In this document: in pieces, positions 52,829 to 61,052 of the stretch
Numbering within the stretch: position 1 is the stretch's first letter
Layout: every line of letters starts with the position of its first letter
Notes under the pieces: generated by a model
What the model was told of the DNA's origin: nothing
What the model saw: the letters and a program-made list of their open reading frames with translations, nothing else
Databases searched by the model: none
Position numbers and translations under genes: made by a program
Assembly (NCBI GenBank): GCA_958439195.1
Contig: OY288159.1
Location: forward strand, 46,601-110,600
Direction: 5' to 3'
DNA length: 64,000 nt
Source of the DNA: an uncultured Paracoccaceae bacterium
Lineage (GTDB): Bacteria > Pseudomonadota > Alphaproteobacteria > Rhodobacterales > Rhodobacteraceae

Positions 52829-54100
52829 ATGGATTCGATACTGGTCAGGGGCAATGGGGCGTTGAACGGGGCGATCCCGATTGCGGGCGCGAAGAATGCC
52901 TGTCTGACGCTGATGCCCGCCACCTTGTTGACCGAGGAGCCACTGACGCTGACCAATGCGCCACGGCTTTCCGACATTCGGACGATGACCCAGCTTCTGC
53001 AATCCTTGGGCGCGGAAGTGGCCACCTTGCAGGATGGGCTGGTGTTGGCTTTGTCGTCGCATGCGATCGACAATCATACTGCCGACTACGACATCGTGCG
53101 GAAGATGCGGGCGAGCATACTTGTTCTGGGGCCGATGCTGGCACGGGATGGGCATGCGGTGGTGTCCTTGCCGGGCGGGTGCGCCATCGGGGCGCGGCCG
53201 GTGGACCTGCATCTGAAGGCGTTGGAGGCGATGGGCGCGGAACTGGACCTGCGTGAAGGCTATGTTCACGCCAAGGCTCCGGGGGGGCGGTTGCGGGGGG
53301 CAGTTGTCGAATTTCCCTTTGTGTCCGTGGGCGCGACCGAGAACGCGCTGATGGCAGCGACGCTGGCGAAGGGGACCACGGTTCTGAAGAATGCGGCGCG
53401 CGAGCCGGAAATTGTTGATCTGGCCCAATGTCTTAGAAAAATGGGCGCGCAGATTGACGGCGAGGGGACGGGGACCATCACCATTCAGGGCGTGGACCGT
53501 TTGAACGGCGCGACCCATCCGGTTGTGACCGACCGGATCGAGTTGGGCACCTATATGCTGGTGCCTGCCGTTTGTGGCGGCGAGGTGGAATGTCTGGGCG
53601 GGCGGATCGATCTGGTGGGGGCTTTTGCGGCCAAGCTGGACGAGGCCGGTATCAGTGTGACCGAGACGGAACGGGGGTTGAAAGTGGCCCGCAAGAATGG
53701 CCGGGTGAAGGCCGTGAATGTGACGACAGAGCCGTTTCCCGGCTTTCCGACCGACCTTCAGGCACAGATGATGGCCTTGCTTTGCACGGCAGAGGGCGTG
53801 TCGGTTCTGGAAGAAAAAATCTTTGAAAACAGGTTCATGCACGCCCCCGAGTTGATGCGGATGGGGGCGCGGATCGAGGTGCATGGCGGCACGGCGACGG
53901 TGACGGGGGTGCCCAAGCTGAAGGGTGCGCCGGTGATGGCGACGGACCTGCGGGCATCGGTCAGCCTGATCCTGGCGGGGTTGGCAGCCGAGGGCGAGAC
54001 GGTGGTGAACCGGGTCTACCACCTGGACCGTGGTTATGAGCGGGTTGAGGAAAAGCTGCGGGCCTGCGGGGCGCAGATCGAACGGATCAAGGGGAACTGA
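52829..54100 (+). CDS. murA: UDP-N-acetylglucosamine 1-carboxyvinyltransferase MurA
   Basis: A 423-residue enzyme catalysing the first committed step of peptidoglycan synthesis: enolpyruvyl transfer from phosphoenolpyruvate to UDP-GlcNAc. Lys22-Asn23 in GAKNACLTLM bind substrates. Cys118 in PGGCAIGARPVD is the catalytic, fosfomycin-binding residue, present here. GFPTDLQAQMMAL and RFMHAPELMRMGA are family signatures near the C-terminus. Length is normal (about 419). It is followed after five bases by the DUF2948 gene, and the order continues with hisD, as in related alphaproteobacteria. Confidence 0.97.
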   Translation: MDSILVRGNGALNGAIPIAGAKNACLTLMPATLLTEEPLTLTNAPRLSDIRTMTQLLQSLGAEVATLQDGLVLALSSHAIDNHTADYDIVRKMRASILVLGPMLARDGHAVVSLPGGCAIGARPVDLHLKALEAMGAELDLREGYVHAKAPGGRLRGAVVEFPFVSVGATENALMAATLAKGTTVLKNAAREPEIVDLAQCLRKMGAQIDGEGTGTITIQGVDRLNGATHPVVTDRIELGTYMLVPAVCGGEVECLGGRIDLVGAFAAKLDEAGISVTETERGLKVARKNGRVKAVNVTTEPFPGFPTDLQAQMMALLCTAEGVSVLEEKIFENRFMHAPELMRMGARIEVHGGTATVTGVPKLKGAPVMATDLRASVSLILAGLAAEGETVVNRVYHLDRGYERVEEKLRACGAQIERIKGN

Positions 54101-54105
54101 CCGCC

Positions 54106-54582
54106 ATGACCGATGCGCGGTTCGAGGATGGAGAGACGGGCCCGCTGAACCTTGTGGCGCGGGATGCCGATGATCTGGGGATCATTTCGGCGCTGGTGCA
54201 GGATGCGGTTCTGACCGGGGCCGACCTGAAATGGGAGCGGTCAAAGCACAGATTTGCCTGCCTGATCAATCGCTTCCGTTGGGAGGACCAAAGGGCGGCC
54301 GAGGCTGCGCGGCGGCCTTATGAGCGGGTGCGGGCGTTGTTGGTGATCGAGGATGCGCTGGTCGTGCGGTCGCAGGGGATTGACCGGGGCGACCCGGAAA
54401 CCGTGCTGTCGATCCTGTCTTTGACGTGGGAACCGGGCGAGGACGGGACCGGCGCGGTGACATTGGTTCTGGCGGGTGACGGGGCGGTGCGGGTGGAGGT
54501 TGAGGCGTTGGAGGTGACGCTGCATGACGTCACCAAGCCCTATCTGGCACCCAGCCGCAAGAAACCTGTGCATCGGGATTAA
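54106..54582 (+). CDS. DUF2948 family protein
   Basis: A 158-residue soluble protein matching DUF2948: PLNLVARDADDLGIISALVQDA, KWERSKHRFACLINRFRWED and EALEVTLHDVTKPYLAPSRK are its conserved stretches. The function is unknown; homologues sit between murA and hisD in many alphaproteobacteria. It starts five bases after murA, so it is very likely in the same transcript. Confidence 0.85.
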   Translation: MTDARFEDGETGPLNLVARDADDLGIISALVQDAVLTGADLKWERSKHRFACLINRFRWEDQRAAEAARRPYERVRALLVIEDALVVRSQGIDRGDPETVLSILSLTWEPGEDGTGAVTLVLAGDGAVRVEVEALEVTLHDVTKPYLAPSRKKPVHRD

Positions 54583-55028
54583 CAAGCCTTTGGGATTGCT
54601 GGATTTCTGCGTTGGCGCCTGTGCAGGGCGCGGTGCAGATGGTGGTGCAGACGGCTGTGCATACAAATTTCGAGAGGTTTGGGGTGCGCGCCTTGGTTAA
54701 GGGTGCGTGGGCGCGCAGCATTTGCCAGATATAGGGGTGCGGGCGCCAACCTTTGATCTATTCGGGGTTGGGTGCGGGGGAGGTCCAGCATTGGTGCGCG
54801 ATGGGTCCAGACGGTTCGACTTTGGTGCGCGCGGGGCGAAATTTGAAGCAAATTGCGCGTCGATTTTTGACGCAAAAATCGGGTGGAGAAGGGCGGAAGG
54901 TTGGCAGAGGGGCGGCTCGGAATTCGCGTCAAATTCCGTTCTGGGCTCGGAAGTCAGAAACCGCGTCCGGGCGGGTTGAGTGGGCGTTGCGGGCGCGCTA
55001 GATGGGGCGGGCCTTTGGGAGTGCCGCC
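54583..55028. other. Intergenic stretch before hisD with clustered palindromes
   Basis: 446 bases without a believable gene. Three A+T-rich dyads in a row stand out in GC-rich DNA: GCGAAATTTG-AAG-CAAATTGCGC (about 54836-54858, imperfect), CGATTTTTG-ACG-CAAAAATCG (54861-54881, perfect) and CGGAATT-N7-AATTCCG (54918-54938). Each has GACGC/GCGTC or GCG bases in or next to its loop. Near 54620-54665 a 12-base motif around GGTGCAGA recurs two to three times. The region probably carries the hisD promoter. The palindromes are unassigned. Confidence 0.5.
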
Positions 55029-56351
55029 ATGACCTTTTTCCTGTCAACCGATGCGTCCGATTTTGAAGCCGCTTTCGCGCAGCTTTTGTCGATGAAGCGG
55101 GAAGAGGCCGAGGATGTGGATCAGGCGGTGTCCGCGATCATCGCGGATGTGCGGGCGCGGGGCGATGCGGCGCTGATCGAGTTGACGGCGCGGTTTGACC
55201 GGATGGAGGTGACTGCGGAGGGGCTGGCCTTTTCGGAAGGTGAAATTGACGCCGAGATTGCCAAGGTCTCCGCCGAGGACAGGGCGGCGCTGGAACTGGC
55301 CGCCGAGCGCATCCGCGCCTATCACGCGCGGCAGGTGCCACAGGATGCAAGCTGGACGGATGCGTCGGGCGCAACGTTGGGCTGGCGCTGGACGCCCGTA
55401 TCTGCCGCAGGGCTGTATGTGCCGGGGGGGCAGGCGTCCTATCCTTCATCGGTGTTGATGAATGCCATACCGGCCAAGGTGGCGGGGGTGGGGCGGTTGG
55501 TTGTGACCTGCCCGACGCCGGGGGGGGTAGTGAACCCGCTGGTTCTGCTGGCGGCGCGGATTTCGGGGGTGGATGCGGTCTATCGCGTGGGCGGCGCGCA
55601 GGCGGTGGCGGCCCTGGCCTATGGCACGGCGACGATTGCGCCCGTGGACAAGATCACCGGGCCGGGGAATGCCTTTGTGGCGGCGGCCAAGCGGCGGGTG
55701 TTCGGACGGGTGGGCATCGACATGATTGCAGGGCCGTCGGAGATTCTGGTGATTGCGGACGGCGACAATGACCCGGATTGGGTGGCGTTGGACCTGCTGT
55801 CCCAGGCGGAACATGACGAAAGCGCGCAGTCGATTTTGATTACCACGGATGCCGGGTTCGGGCAGGCGGTGGCGGCAGCGGTCGAGGCGCGGTTGGAAAC
55901 GCTGGAGCGGCGGGCGATTGCCGGGGCGTCCTGGCGCGACAATGGCGCGGTGATCGTGGTGCGGAATCTGGATCAGGCAGCAGCTTTGGCGAACCGGATC
56001 GCGCCTGAACATCTGGAATTGCTGGTGGCAGAGCCGGAGGCGCTGGCGGCACAGATTCCCCATGCGGGGGCGATCTTCCTTGGGGCGTGGACACCGGAGG
56101 CGATTGGCGATTACGTGGGAGGGCCGAACCATGTGCTGCCCACCGCACGGTCGGCGCGGTTTTCTTCGGGGTTGAATGTGTTGGATTTCATGAAACGGAC
56201 GACGATGGCGCGCATGACGCCAGAGGCTTTGGCGGCCATCGGGCCTGCGGCAGAGCGGTTGGCAATCTCCGAAAGCCTTGAGGCGCACGGGTTGAGCGTG
56301 CGGGCGCGGCTGGACCGGCTGAATGGGCCCAAGGGAAATGGGGGCGTGTGA
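55029..56351 (+). CDS. hisD: Histidinol dehydrogenase
   Basis: A 440-residue zinc enzyme doing the last two oxidations of histidine synthesis (L-histidinol to L-histidine with NAD+). VGGAQAVAALAYGT, DKITGPGNAFVAAAKR and IDMIAGPSEILVIAD contain the family core. SQAEHDESAQSILIT has the Gln and His of the zinc site, and NRIAPEHLEL carries the catalytic Glu-His. ATG 55029 has GGGAG seven bases upstream and removes nine extra residues of the longer ORF. The stop overlaps the UPF0262 start. Confidence 0.97.
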   Translation: MTFFLSTDASDFEAAFAQLLSMKREEAEDVDQAVSAIIADVRARGDAALIELTARFDRMEVTAEGLAFSEGEIDAEIAKVSAEDRAALELAAERIRAYHARQVPQDASWTDASGATLGWRWTPVSAAGLYVPGGQASYPSSVLMNAIPAKVAGVGRLVVTCPTPGGVVNPLVLLAARISGVDAVYRVGGAQAVAALAYGTATIAPVDKITGPGNAFVAAAKRRVFGRVGIDMIAGPSEILVIADGDNDPDWVALDLLSQAEHDESAQSILITTDAGFGQAVAAAVEARLETLERRAIAGASWRDNGAVIVVRNLDQAAALANRIAPEHLELLVAEPEALAAQIPHAGAIFLGAWTPEAIGDYVGGPNHVLPTARSARFSSGLNVLDFMKRTTMARMTPEALAAIGPAAERLAISESLEAHGLSVRARLDRLNGPKGNGGV

Positions 56352-56827
56352 TGAACCGCATTTGCCATATCGAGATTGATGAACGCGGGCTGGCACGGCC
56401 GACGCCGGAGATCGAGCAGGAGCGGCGGGTCGCAATTTTCGACCTGTTGGAGGAGAATTCCTTTGCGCTGCCGCGGCGTGAGGATCGGGCGGTGGTGGAG
56501 GGGCCTTATCGCCTTGGCCTTGCGATCCGCGAGGGGCGGCTGGTGTTCGACATCGGGTCGGAGGCGGGCGAAAAGGTGGGGGAGTTTCACCTGAGCCTTG
56601 GGCCGTTCAAGCAGGTGGTGAAGGACTATTTCCAGATCTGCGAGAGCTATTTCGAGGCGGTGAAGCGTCTGCCGCCCAGCCAGATCGAGGCGATCGACAT
56701 GGCGCGGCGCGGCATCCACAACGAAGGCGCGCGGGTGTTGCAGGAACGGCTGGAGGGCAAGGCCGAGGTGGATGTGGACACGGCGCGGCGGCTGTTCACG
56801 CTGATCTGCGTCCTGCATTGGGGCTGA
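56351..56827 (+). CDS. UPF0262 family protein
   Basis: A 158-residue protein with the UPF0262 pattern: DLLEENSFALP, YRLGLAIREGRLVFDI and HLSLGPFKQVVKDYFQICES. It is conserved in alphaproteobacteria directly after hisD, with unknown function. ATG 56351 overlaps the hisD stop by one base (TGATG); a GTG at 56348 is possible. It ends two bases before the phosphatase start. Confidence 0.88.
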   Translation: MNRICHIEIDERGLARPTPEIEQERRVAIFDLLEENSFALPRREDRAVVEGPYRLGLAIREGRLVFDIGSEAGEKVGEFHLSLGPFKQVVKDYFQICESYFEAVKRLPPSQIEAIDMARRGIHNEGARVLQERLEGKAEVDVDTARRLFTLICVLHWG

Positions 56828-56829
56828 TC

Positions 56830-57300
56830 TTGGCAGAGGGATTTCCGACGTCGGTTCTGTTCTGTTGTGACCACAACGCCGTGCGGTCGCCAATGGCCGA
56901 GGGGCTGATGAAGCGGATGTATGGGCAGCGGGCCTATGTCCAGTCGGCGGGGGTGCGCAATGACATGGAGGTGGACGGGTTTTCCATCGCCGTGTGCAAG
57001 GAGCTGGGCATCGAATTGTCGCGGCACCGGTCGCGGAGTTTCGAGGAGATGCAGGAATGGGGCGATGACCTGAGCCAGTTCGACCTGATCGTCGCCTTGT
57101 CGCCCGCGAGCCAGAGAATGGCGCTGGAGTTGACCCGGTTCTACCATCTGGATGTAGAATATTGGCCGATCCTGGACCCGACGGGGCTGGGCGAGGGGCG
57201 CGAGGCGAAGCTGGCGGCCTATCGTCAGGCGCGGGACCAGATCAGGGACAGGATGATTGCGCGGTTCGGGCCGCCATCGGAAGAAGGAAAGACGGAATGA
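56830..57300 (+). CDS. Low-molecular-weight protein phosphatase family protein
   Basis: A 156-residue LMW phosphatase. FCCDHNAVRSPMAEG has the C-x5-R P-loop (Cys13, Arg19), and the acid is probably the Asp in WPILDPTGLGE. LMW tyrosine phosphatases and arsenate reductases share this fold. The CDHNAVR loop is the form seen in the alphaproteobacterial hisD-linked branch, whose substrate is unknown. TTG 56830 is my start, with GGGG eight bases upstream; no ATG or GTG fits. Its stop overlaps the next start. It could act on the exopolysaccharide tyrosine kinase, but it is far from that locus. Confidence 0.82.
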   Translation: MAEGFPTSVLFCCDHNAVRSPMAEGLMKRMYGQRAYVQSAGVRNDMEVDGFSIAVCKELGIELSRHRSRSFEEMQEWGDDLSQFDLIVALSPASQRMALELTRFYHLDVEYWPILDPTGLGEGREAKLAAYRQARDQIRDRMIARFGPPSEEGKTE

Positions 57301-57707
57301 GCCGGGCAGAAGCAGAGGCGTTGATCGGTCGGTATTACGCGGCCTTCAATGCGGGGGATGCGGCGGGCATGCTGGATTGCGTGGCCGATGATGTGGAGCA
57401 TCGCGTGAATGAGGGCGGCGTGCGGCGGGGGCGGGCGCTGTTTGACGAGTTCTGTTCGCATATGGGGGTGAGTTACCGCGAGACGCTGAAGGATATGGTG
57501 ATCTTTGCCAATCAGGATGGCACGCGCGGGGCGGCGGAGTTTGTGGTGCATGGCGAATATCTGCAAACCGATCCGGGCCTGCCAGAGGCCAAGGGACAAC
57601 GCTATGTGCTGCCGGCGGGTGGGTTTTTTGACATCCGGGATGGCAGGATTGCGCGGGTGACGACGTTCTATAACCTGAACGACTGGATCGCGCAGGTTTC
57701 CGCATGA
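57297..57707 (+). CDS. SnoaL/ketosteroid isomerase-like protein
   Basis: A 136-residue NTF2-fold protein: IGRYYAAFNAGDAAGMLDCV and DVEHRVNEGGVRRGR at the start, and GGFFDIRDGRIARVTTFYNL at the end, are typical of the polyketide cyclase/ketosteroid isomerase-related group. The ligand is unknown. ATGA overlaps at both ends tie it to the phosphatase and the acetyltransferase gene, so they form one translational unit. Confidence 0.82.
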   Translation: MSRAEAEALIGRYYAAFNAGDAAGMLDCVADDVEHRVNEGGVRRGRALFDEFCSHMGVSYRETLKDMVIFANQDGTRGAAEFVVHGEYLQTDPGLPEAKGQRYVLPAGGFFDIRDGRIARVTTFYNLNDWIAQVSA

Positions 57708-58309
57708 CACGGGTCTTGCCCGAGGGGATCACCGTTCGGGCGTTGCGGGGCGCGGCGCTGGAGGCGGCGCTGGACGATGTGGCGCGGCTGCGGATCGCGG
57801 TATTTCGGGATTGGCCTTACCTTTACGATGGTTCGTTGGACTATGAGCGGGAATATCTGAGCACCTATCGTGACAGCCCCGGCGCGCTTTTGGTGGGGGC
57901 GTTCTTTGGCGATGTTCTGGTGGGGGCATCGACATCGACCCCGATGGAGGACCATGCGGAGGCCTTTGCCGCGCCGTTTGCGGGGCGGGGGGTGGCTTTG
58001 GAGGATATTCTTTACGGCGCGGAATCGGTGCTGCTGCCGGAATATCGCGGCAAGGGGATCGGGCATCGTTTTCTGGACCTGCGCGAGGATCATGCGCGGG
58101 CCTTGGGGCGGGGGCATGTGGCGTTCTGTTCGGTGATGCGGCCAGCCGATCACCCGTTGCGGCCTGCAAGCTATCGGACCAACGATGCCTTTTGGCGGGG
58201 CCGGGGCTATGCGCCCTTGCCGGGGGTTGTGGCGGAATTCGCGTGGAAGGACATCGGGCAGGAAGGCGAGACGGTAAAGCCGTTGCAGTTCTGGATGCGG
58301 GCGGTGTGA
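57704..58309 (+). CDS. GNAT-family N-acetyltransferase
   Basis: A 201-residue GNAT protein. The acetyl-CoA loop is LLPEYRGKGIGHRFLDLRED (R-x-x-G-x-G/A), near residue 110, followed by LGRGHVAFCSVMRPADHP. The substrate is unknown. It begins within the stop of the preceding gene (ATGA) and ends the small operon that starts at hisD. It is followed by 115 bases before the lipoprotein gene. Confidence 0.84.
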   Translation: MTRVLPEGITVRALRGAALEAALDDVARLRIAVFRDWPYLYDGSLDYEREYLSTYRDSPGALLVGAFFGDVLVGASTSTPMEDHAEAFAAPFAGRGVALEDILYGAESVLLPEYRGKGIGHRFLDLREDHARALGRGHVAFCSVMRPADHPLRPASYRTNDAFWRGRGYAPLPGVVAEFAWKDIGQEGETVKPLQFWMRAV

Positions 58310-58424
58310 GTAAGGCTTCGGCGGGACTCTGCGGATTTGCAGAGCGGGAATCTGCCGGGGCTTGTGGAACCGGGTGCGAGTTGGGAAGTTGACGGTGTTG
58401 GAGACCTTCACTGGAGAGATTTCG

Positions 58425-58688
58425 ATGAAACACACCATCGTTCTGTTGATTGCGGGCCTGGGCCTGGCGGCATGTGTGCCGGCGGCGGATCAGGCGACAT
58501 TGGGCGGGGCTGCGACGGGTGCGCTGTTGGGCGCGGCGGTATCGGACAGCGATGACCGCGTCGAAGGCGCGATCATCGGTGCTGCCGTGGGTGGCGTTGC
58601 GGGCAACCTGATCGGTCGGGCGAACACGCCGAATGACTGCGTGTATCAGGATGCGAGCGGCCGTCGCTACGTGGCGCGCTGCCCGTAA
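58425..58688 (+). CDS. Glycine-zipper lipoprotein (YMGG-like / 17-kDa antigen type)
   Basis: An 87-residue lipoprotein: signal KHTIVLLIAGLGLAAC with the lipobox LAAC at residues 14-17, then the glycine zipper TLGGAATGALLGAAVSD and AIIGAAVGGVAGNLIGRA. The C-terminus CVYQDASGRRYVARCP may form a disulfide. It likely resides in the outer membrane. ATG 58425 has GGAGAG eight bases upstream. Function unknown. Confidence 0.85.
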   Translation: MKHTIVLLIAGLGLAACVPAADQATLGGAATGALLGAAVSDSDDRVEGAIIGAAVGGVAGNLIGRANTPNDCVYQDASGRRYVARCP

Positions 58689-58715
58689 GGCCTTGATCCC
58701 TGTAGAAAGACGGCC

Positions 58716-58757
58716 AAGGGCCGGGGTGGGGCGCAGGGCGCCTTGCCCCGGCCCTTT
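58716..58757 (+). terminator. Intrinsic terminator after glycine-zipper lipoprotein gene
   Basis: An 11-bp perfect stem AAGGGCCGGGG (58716-58726) / CCCCGGCCCTT (58746-58756), ending in TTT. The loop itself contains a smaller GGCGC/GCGCC-like pairing. It stands 28 bases past the stop codon. Confidence 0.75.
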
Positions 58758-58908
58758 GCATTGGCGCGGGGGATGGCGGTGGTGGGCGCGCGGTGGGCGG
58801 GGTGTTGCCCGTTTGGTGCCTTGGGGACAGGGTGGCGATGCTGCGCCATTGTGCGGCGGGTCAAGGGGCGGCACTATGGCGCAAAAGCATCCAGAGGTGA
58901 GCAGGCCC

Positions 58909-60048
58909 ATGCAGATTAACAGACGTGTTTTTGGAATCGGGCTGATGGGCCTTGGTCTTTCGGCCTGTGTTGGCGGGGGGCAGATGGGCGGCGCAGGGTC
59001 GGGGTCTGGGTTGCCGGACGATCTGCGACCTGTGCCGAATGCGGGCTATGATGCCTGGGTTGCGGCATTCCGGGACCGGGCGGCGGGGCAGGGGATTTCA
59101 CCGTCCACCCTTTCCGTGGCGTTTCAGGGGGCCGGGTTCATTCCCGGTGTCGTGACGCGGGACCGCAACCAGACGGAAACCAGCCGCAGCCTTGAAGATT
59201 ACCTGTCCATCGCCGTATCGGACGAGCGGGTGGCGAAGGGACGTGCGGCGTTTGCGCAAAATCGTGGGACGCTGTCGGCGTTGCAGGCGCGCTATGGCGT
59301 GGATGCCGAGATCATCACAGCGATCTGGGGGCTGGAGAGTTTCTATGGCGAACGGCGCGGCGAGGTGCCGGTGATTTCCGCCACGTCGACGCTTGCCTAT
59401 GACGGGCGGCGCGGGGCGTTCTTTGAACAGCAGTTGATCGCGGCGCTGCGCATCTTGCAGAACGGCGATATTCCGGCATCGCGCATGACGGGAAGCTGGG
59501 CGGGTGCGATGGGGCATACGCAGTTCATCCCGACGTCCTATTTGCAATTTGCGGTGGATTATAACGGCGATGGGCGGCGGGATATCTGGTCGGATGATCC
59601 GACGGATGCGTTGGCATCGGCGGCCGCCTATTTGCAGCGCAACGGCTGGCAGGCCGGGTTGCGCTGGGGCGGCGAAGTGGGCGGGGGCGGGCCTTCGGGC
59701 GCAGTGATCCAGCCGCAGGCCGGGGGGCCGCAATTCAACACCACGGCGAATTTCCGGGTGATCAAGAGTTACAACAATTCCGATGCCTACGCGATCGGGG
59801 TGGGGCATCTGGCGGACCGGATCGGCGGGGCCGGGCCGCTGCGGGCCAGTTTTCCGCCCGATGCCAATGGGTTGACCAAGGCGGACCGGATCCGGCTGCA
59901 ACAGCGGCTGACGGCGCGGGGATTTGACACGCAAGGCAGTGACGGGGTGATCGGGAAGAATACCGAAGCCGCGATCCGGGCCTTTGAGGCGGCGCAGGGT
60001 CTGCCGGTAACGGGCAGGCCGTCGCAGGCGCTGTTGCAGCAGTTGTGA
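58909..60048 (+). CDS. Lytic murein transglycosylase, MltB type, with peptidoglycan-binding domain
   Basis: A 379-residue lipoprotein. RRVFGIGLMGLGLSAC is a twin-arginine-like signal with a lipobox. The SLT_2 domain contains the catalytic Glu in IWGLESFYGE (near residue 140) and GSWAGAMGHTQFIPTSYLQF. The last 65 residues are a PG_binding_1 domain (RLQQRLTARGFDTQGSDGVI). It cuts glycan strands to 1,6-anhydro ends in the periplasm. ATG 58909 gives a compact signal; an in-frame ATG at 58876 with AAGGGG upstream is an alternative. Confidence 0.9.
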   Translation: MQINRRVFGIGLMGLGLSACVGGGQMGGAGSGSGLPDDLRPVPNAGYDAWVAAFRDRAAGQGISPSTLSVAFQGAGFIPGVVTRDRNQTETSRSLEDYLSIAVSDERVAKGRAAFAQNRGTLSALQARYGVDAEIITAIWGLESFYGERRGEVPVISATSTLAYDGRRGAFFEQQLIAALRILQNGDIPASRMTGSWAGAMGHTQFIPTSYLQFAVDYNGDGRRDIWSDDPTDALASAAAYLQRNGWQAGLRWGGEVGGGGPSGAVIQPQAGGPQFNTTANFRVIKSYNNSDAYAIGVGHLADRIGGAGPLRASFPPDANGLTKADRIRLQQRLTARGFDTQGSDGVIGKNTEAAIRAFEAAQGLPVTGRPSQALLQQL

Positions 60049-60068
60049 AGGTGGCGCGCGGGTCCGGC

Positions 60069-60953
60069 CTATTGGAAGCGGTCGGGTAGGATCACCTCGG
60101 CCAGCAGGGGGTTGGGAAAGCGGCGCTGGGCGGTGACGGCGGAGAAGGTTTCGACGACATCGTCCAGTTGCGCCGCCTCGACCAGCCATCCGCTGGCGAG
60201 TTCGTCTTGCACGACAATGGGCGGGATGACGGCGAGGCCCGCATCTTCGCGCGCGAGAAGGCGGAGCATGGCCATATCCTCGACCTCGGCCGCGAGGATG
60301 GGGGTGATGCCAAGGCGGTTGGTCAGCGCGTCAAAGGCGGTGCGCATGGCGGTTTCCGGCGGCGGCAGGATCAACGGTTCCTGGGCCAGCAGGTCGCGCA
60401 TCGGGCGATGCGGCCCGGCAAGGCGGGCGGGGGTGCCGATCAGGCTGACGCGCTGTTCGGCCAGGCGATGCACCAGCCATGAGGCGGCGGCGTCGCGGGG
60501 CGGGGCAAGGTTGGTGAGGACCACATCGAAGGTCAGCGCATCAAGGCCGCGCAAAAGCTCGGCCTGACTGCCGGAGCGCAGGACCACCTCGACATCCGCA
60601 CGGCCGACGAGGGGGCGGAGGAACTGCATCTGGAAGTTGCGCGACAAGGTGGCCAGCGCGCCGACACGCAGGGCGCGCCGCCCCCGCCCGGTTTCGCGCA
60701 GGGTGGCGGTCAGATCTTCGGCGGTGCGGAAGATCGCCTCGGCATGGTCGAGCGCGATGCGGCCTGCTTCGGTCAGGACCAGCCCGCGCCCGCGCCGTTC
60801 AAAGAGATCATGGCCCAAGGATGCCTCTAAGGTCTTGATCTGGCTGGAAAGCGCGGATTGCGACAGGTTCAGCCGATGGGCGGCGCCGGTGAGGGTGCCA
60901 TCAGAGGCGACGGCGCGGAACAGGCGCAGGTGGTGCAGGTTGAGAATGGCCAC
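60069..60953 (-). CDS. LysR-family transcriptional regulator
   Basis: A 294-residue regulator. The N-terminal HTH is LRLFRAVASDGTLTGAAHRL followed by NLSQSALSSQIKTLEASLG. The C-terminal substrate-binding domain follows from about residue 92 (LRVGALATLSRNFQMQFL). It is divergent from the dabB-dabA pair, 99 bases apart, and is the likely regulator of bicarbonate uptake, as CbbR/CcmR-like LysR proteins are near inorganic-carbon genes. The inducer is unknown. Confidence 0.88.
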   Translation of the reverse strand: MAILNLHHLRLFRAVASDGTLTGAAHRLNLSQSALSSQIKTLEASLGHDLFERRGRGLVLTEAGRIALDHAEAIFRTAEDLTATLRETGRGRRALRVGALATLSRNFQMQFLRPLVGRADVEVVLRSGSQAELLRGLDALTFDVVLTNLAPPRDAAASWLVHRLAEQRVSLIGTPARLAGPHRPMRDLLAQEPLILPPPETAMRTAFDALTNRLGITPILAAEVEDMAMLRLLAREDAGLAVIPPIVVQDELASGWLVEAAQLDDVVETFSAVTAQRRFPNPLLAEVILPDRFQ

Positions 60954-61052
60954 TGTTCTATCCAGTAGAATGGTTTGTGAAATTATATGTAATTTTATTC
61001 ATGGATGGCAATCGCTATCCCCCGGTGACGTTTTCGCAAACCGGAGAATGCC
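60954..61052. promoter_or_regulatory. Divergent lysR / dabB promoter with dyads
   Basis: Two dyads lie in the 99-base gap: TTCTA-N5-TAGAA at 60956-60970 (fits the LysR T-N11-A box) and AAATTA-TATG-TAATTT at 60980-60995. The first abuts the lysR start, as in LysR autoregulation. Both are candidate operators for the LysR protein. The A+T-rich part also suits promoters. Confidence 0.55.
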
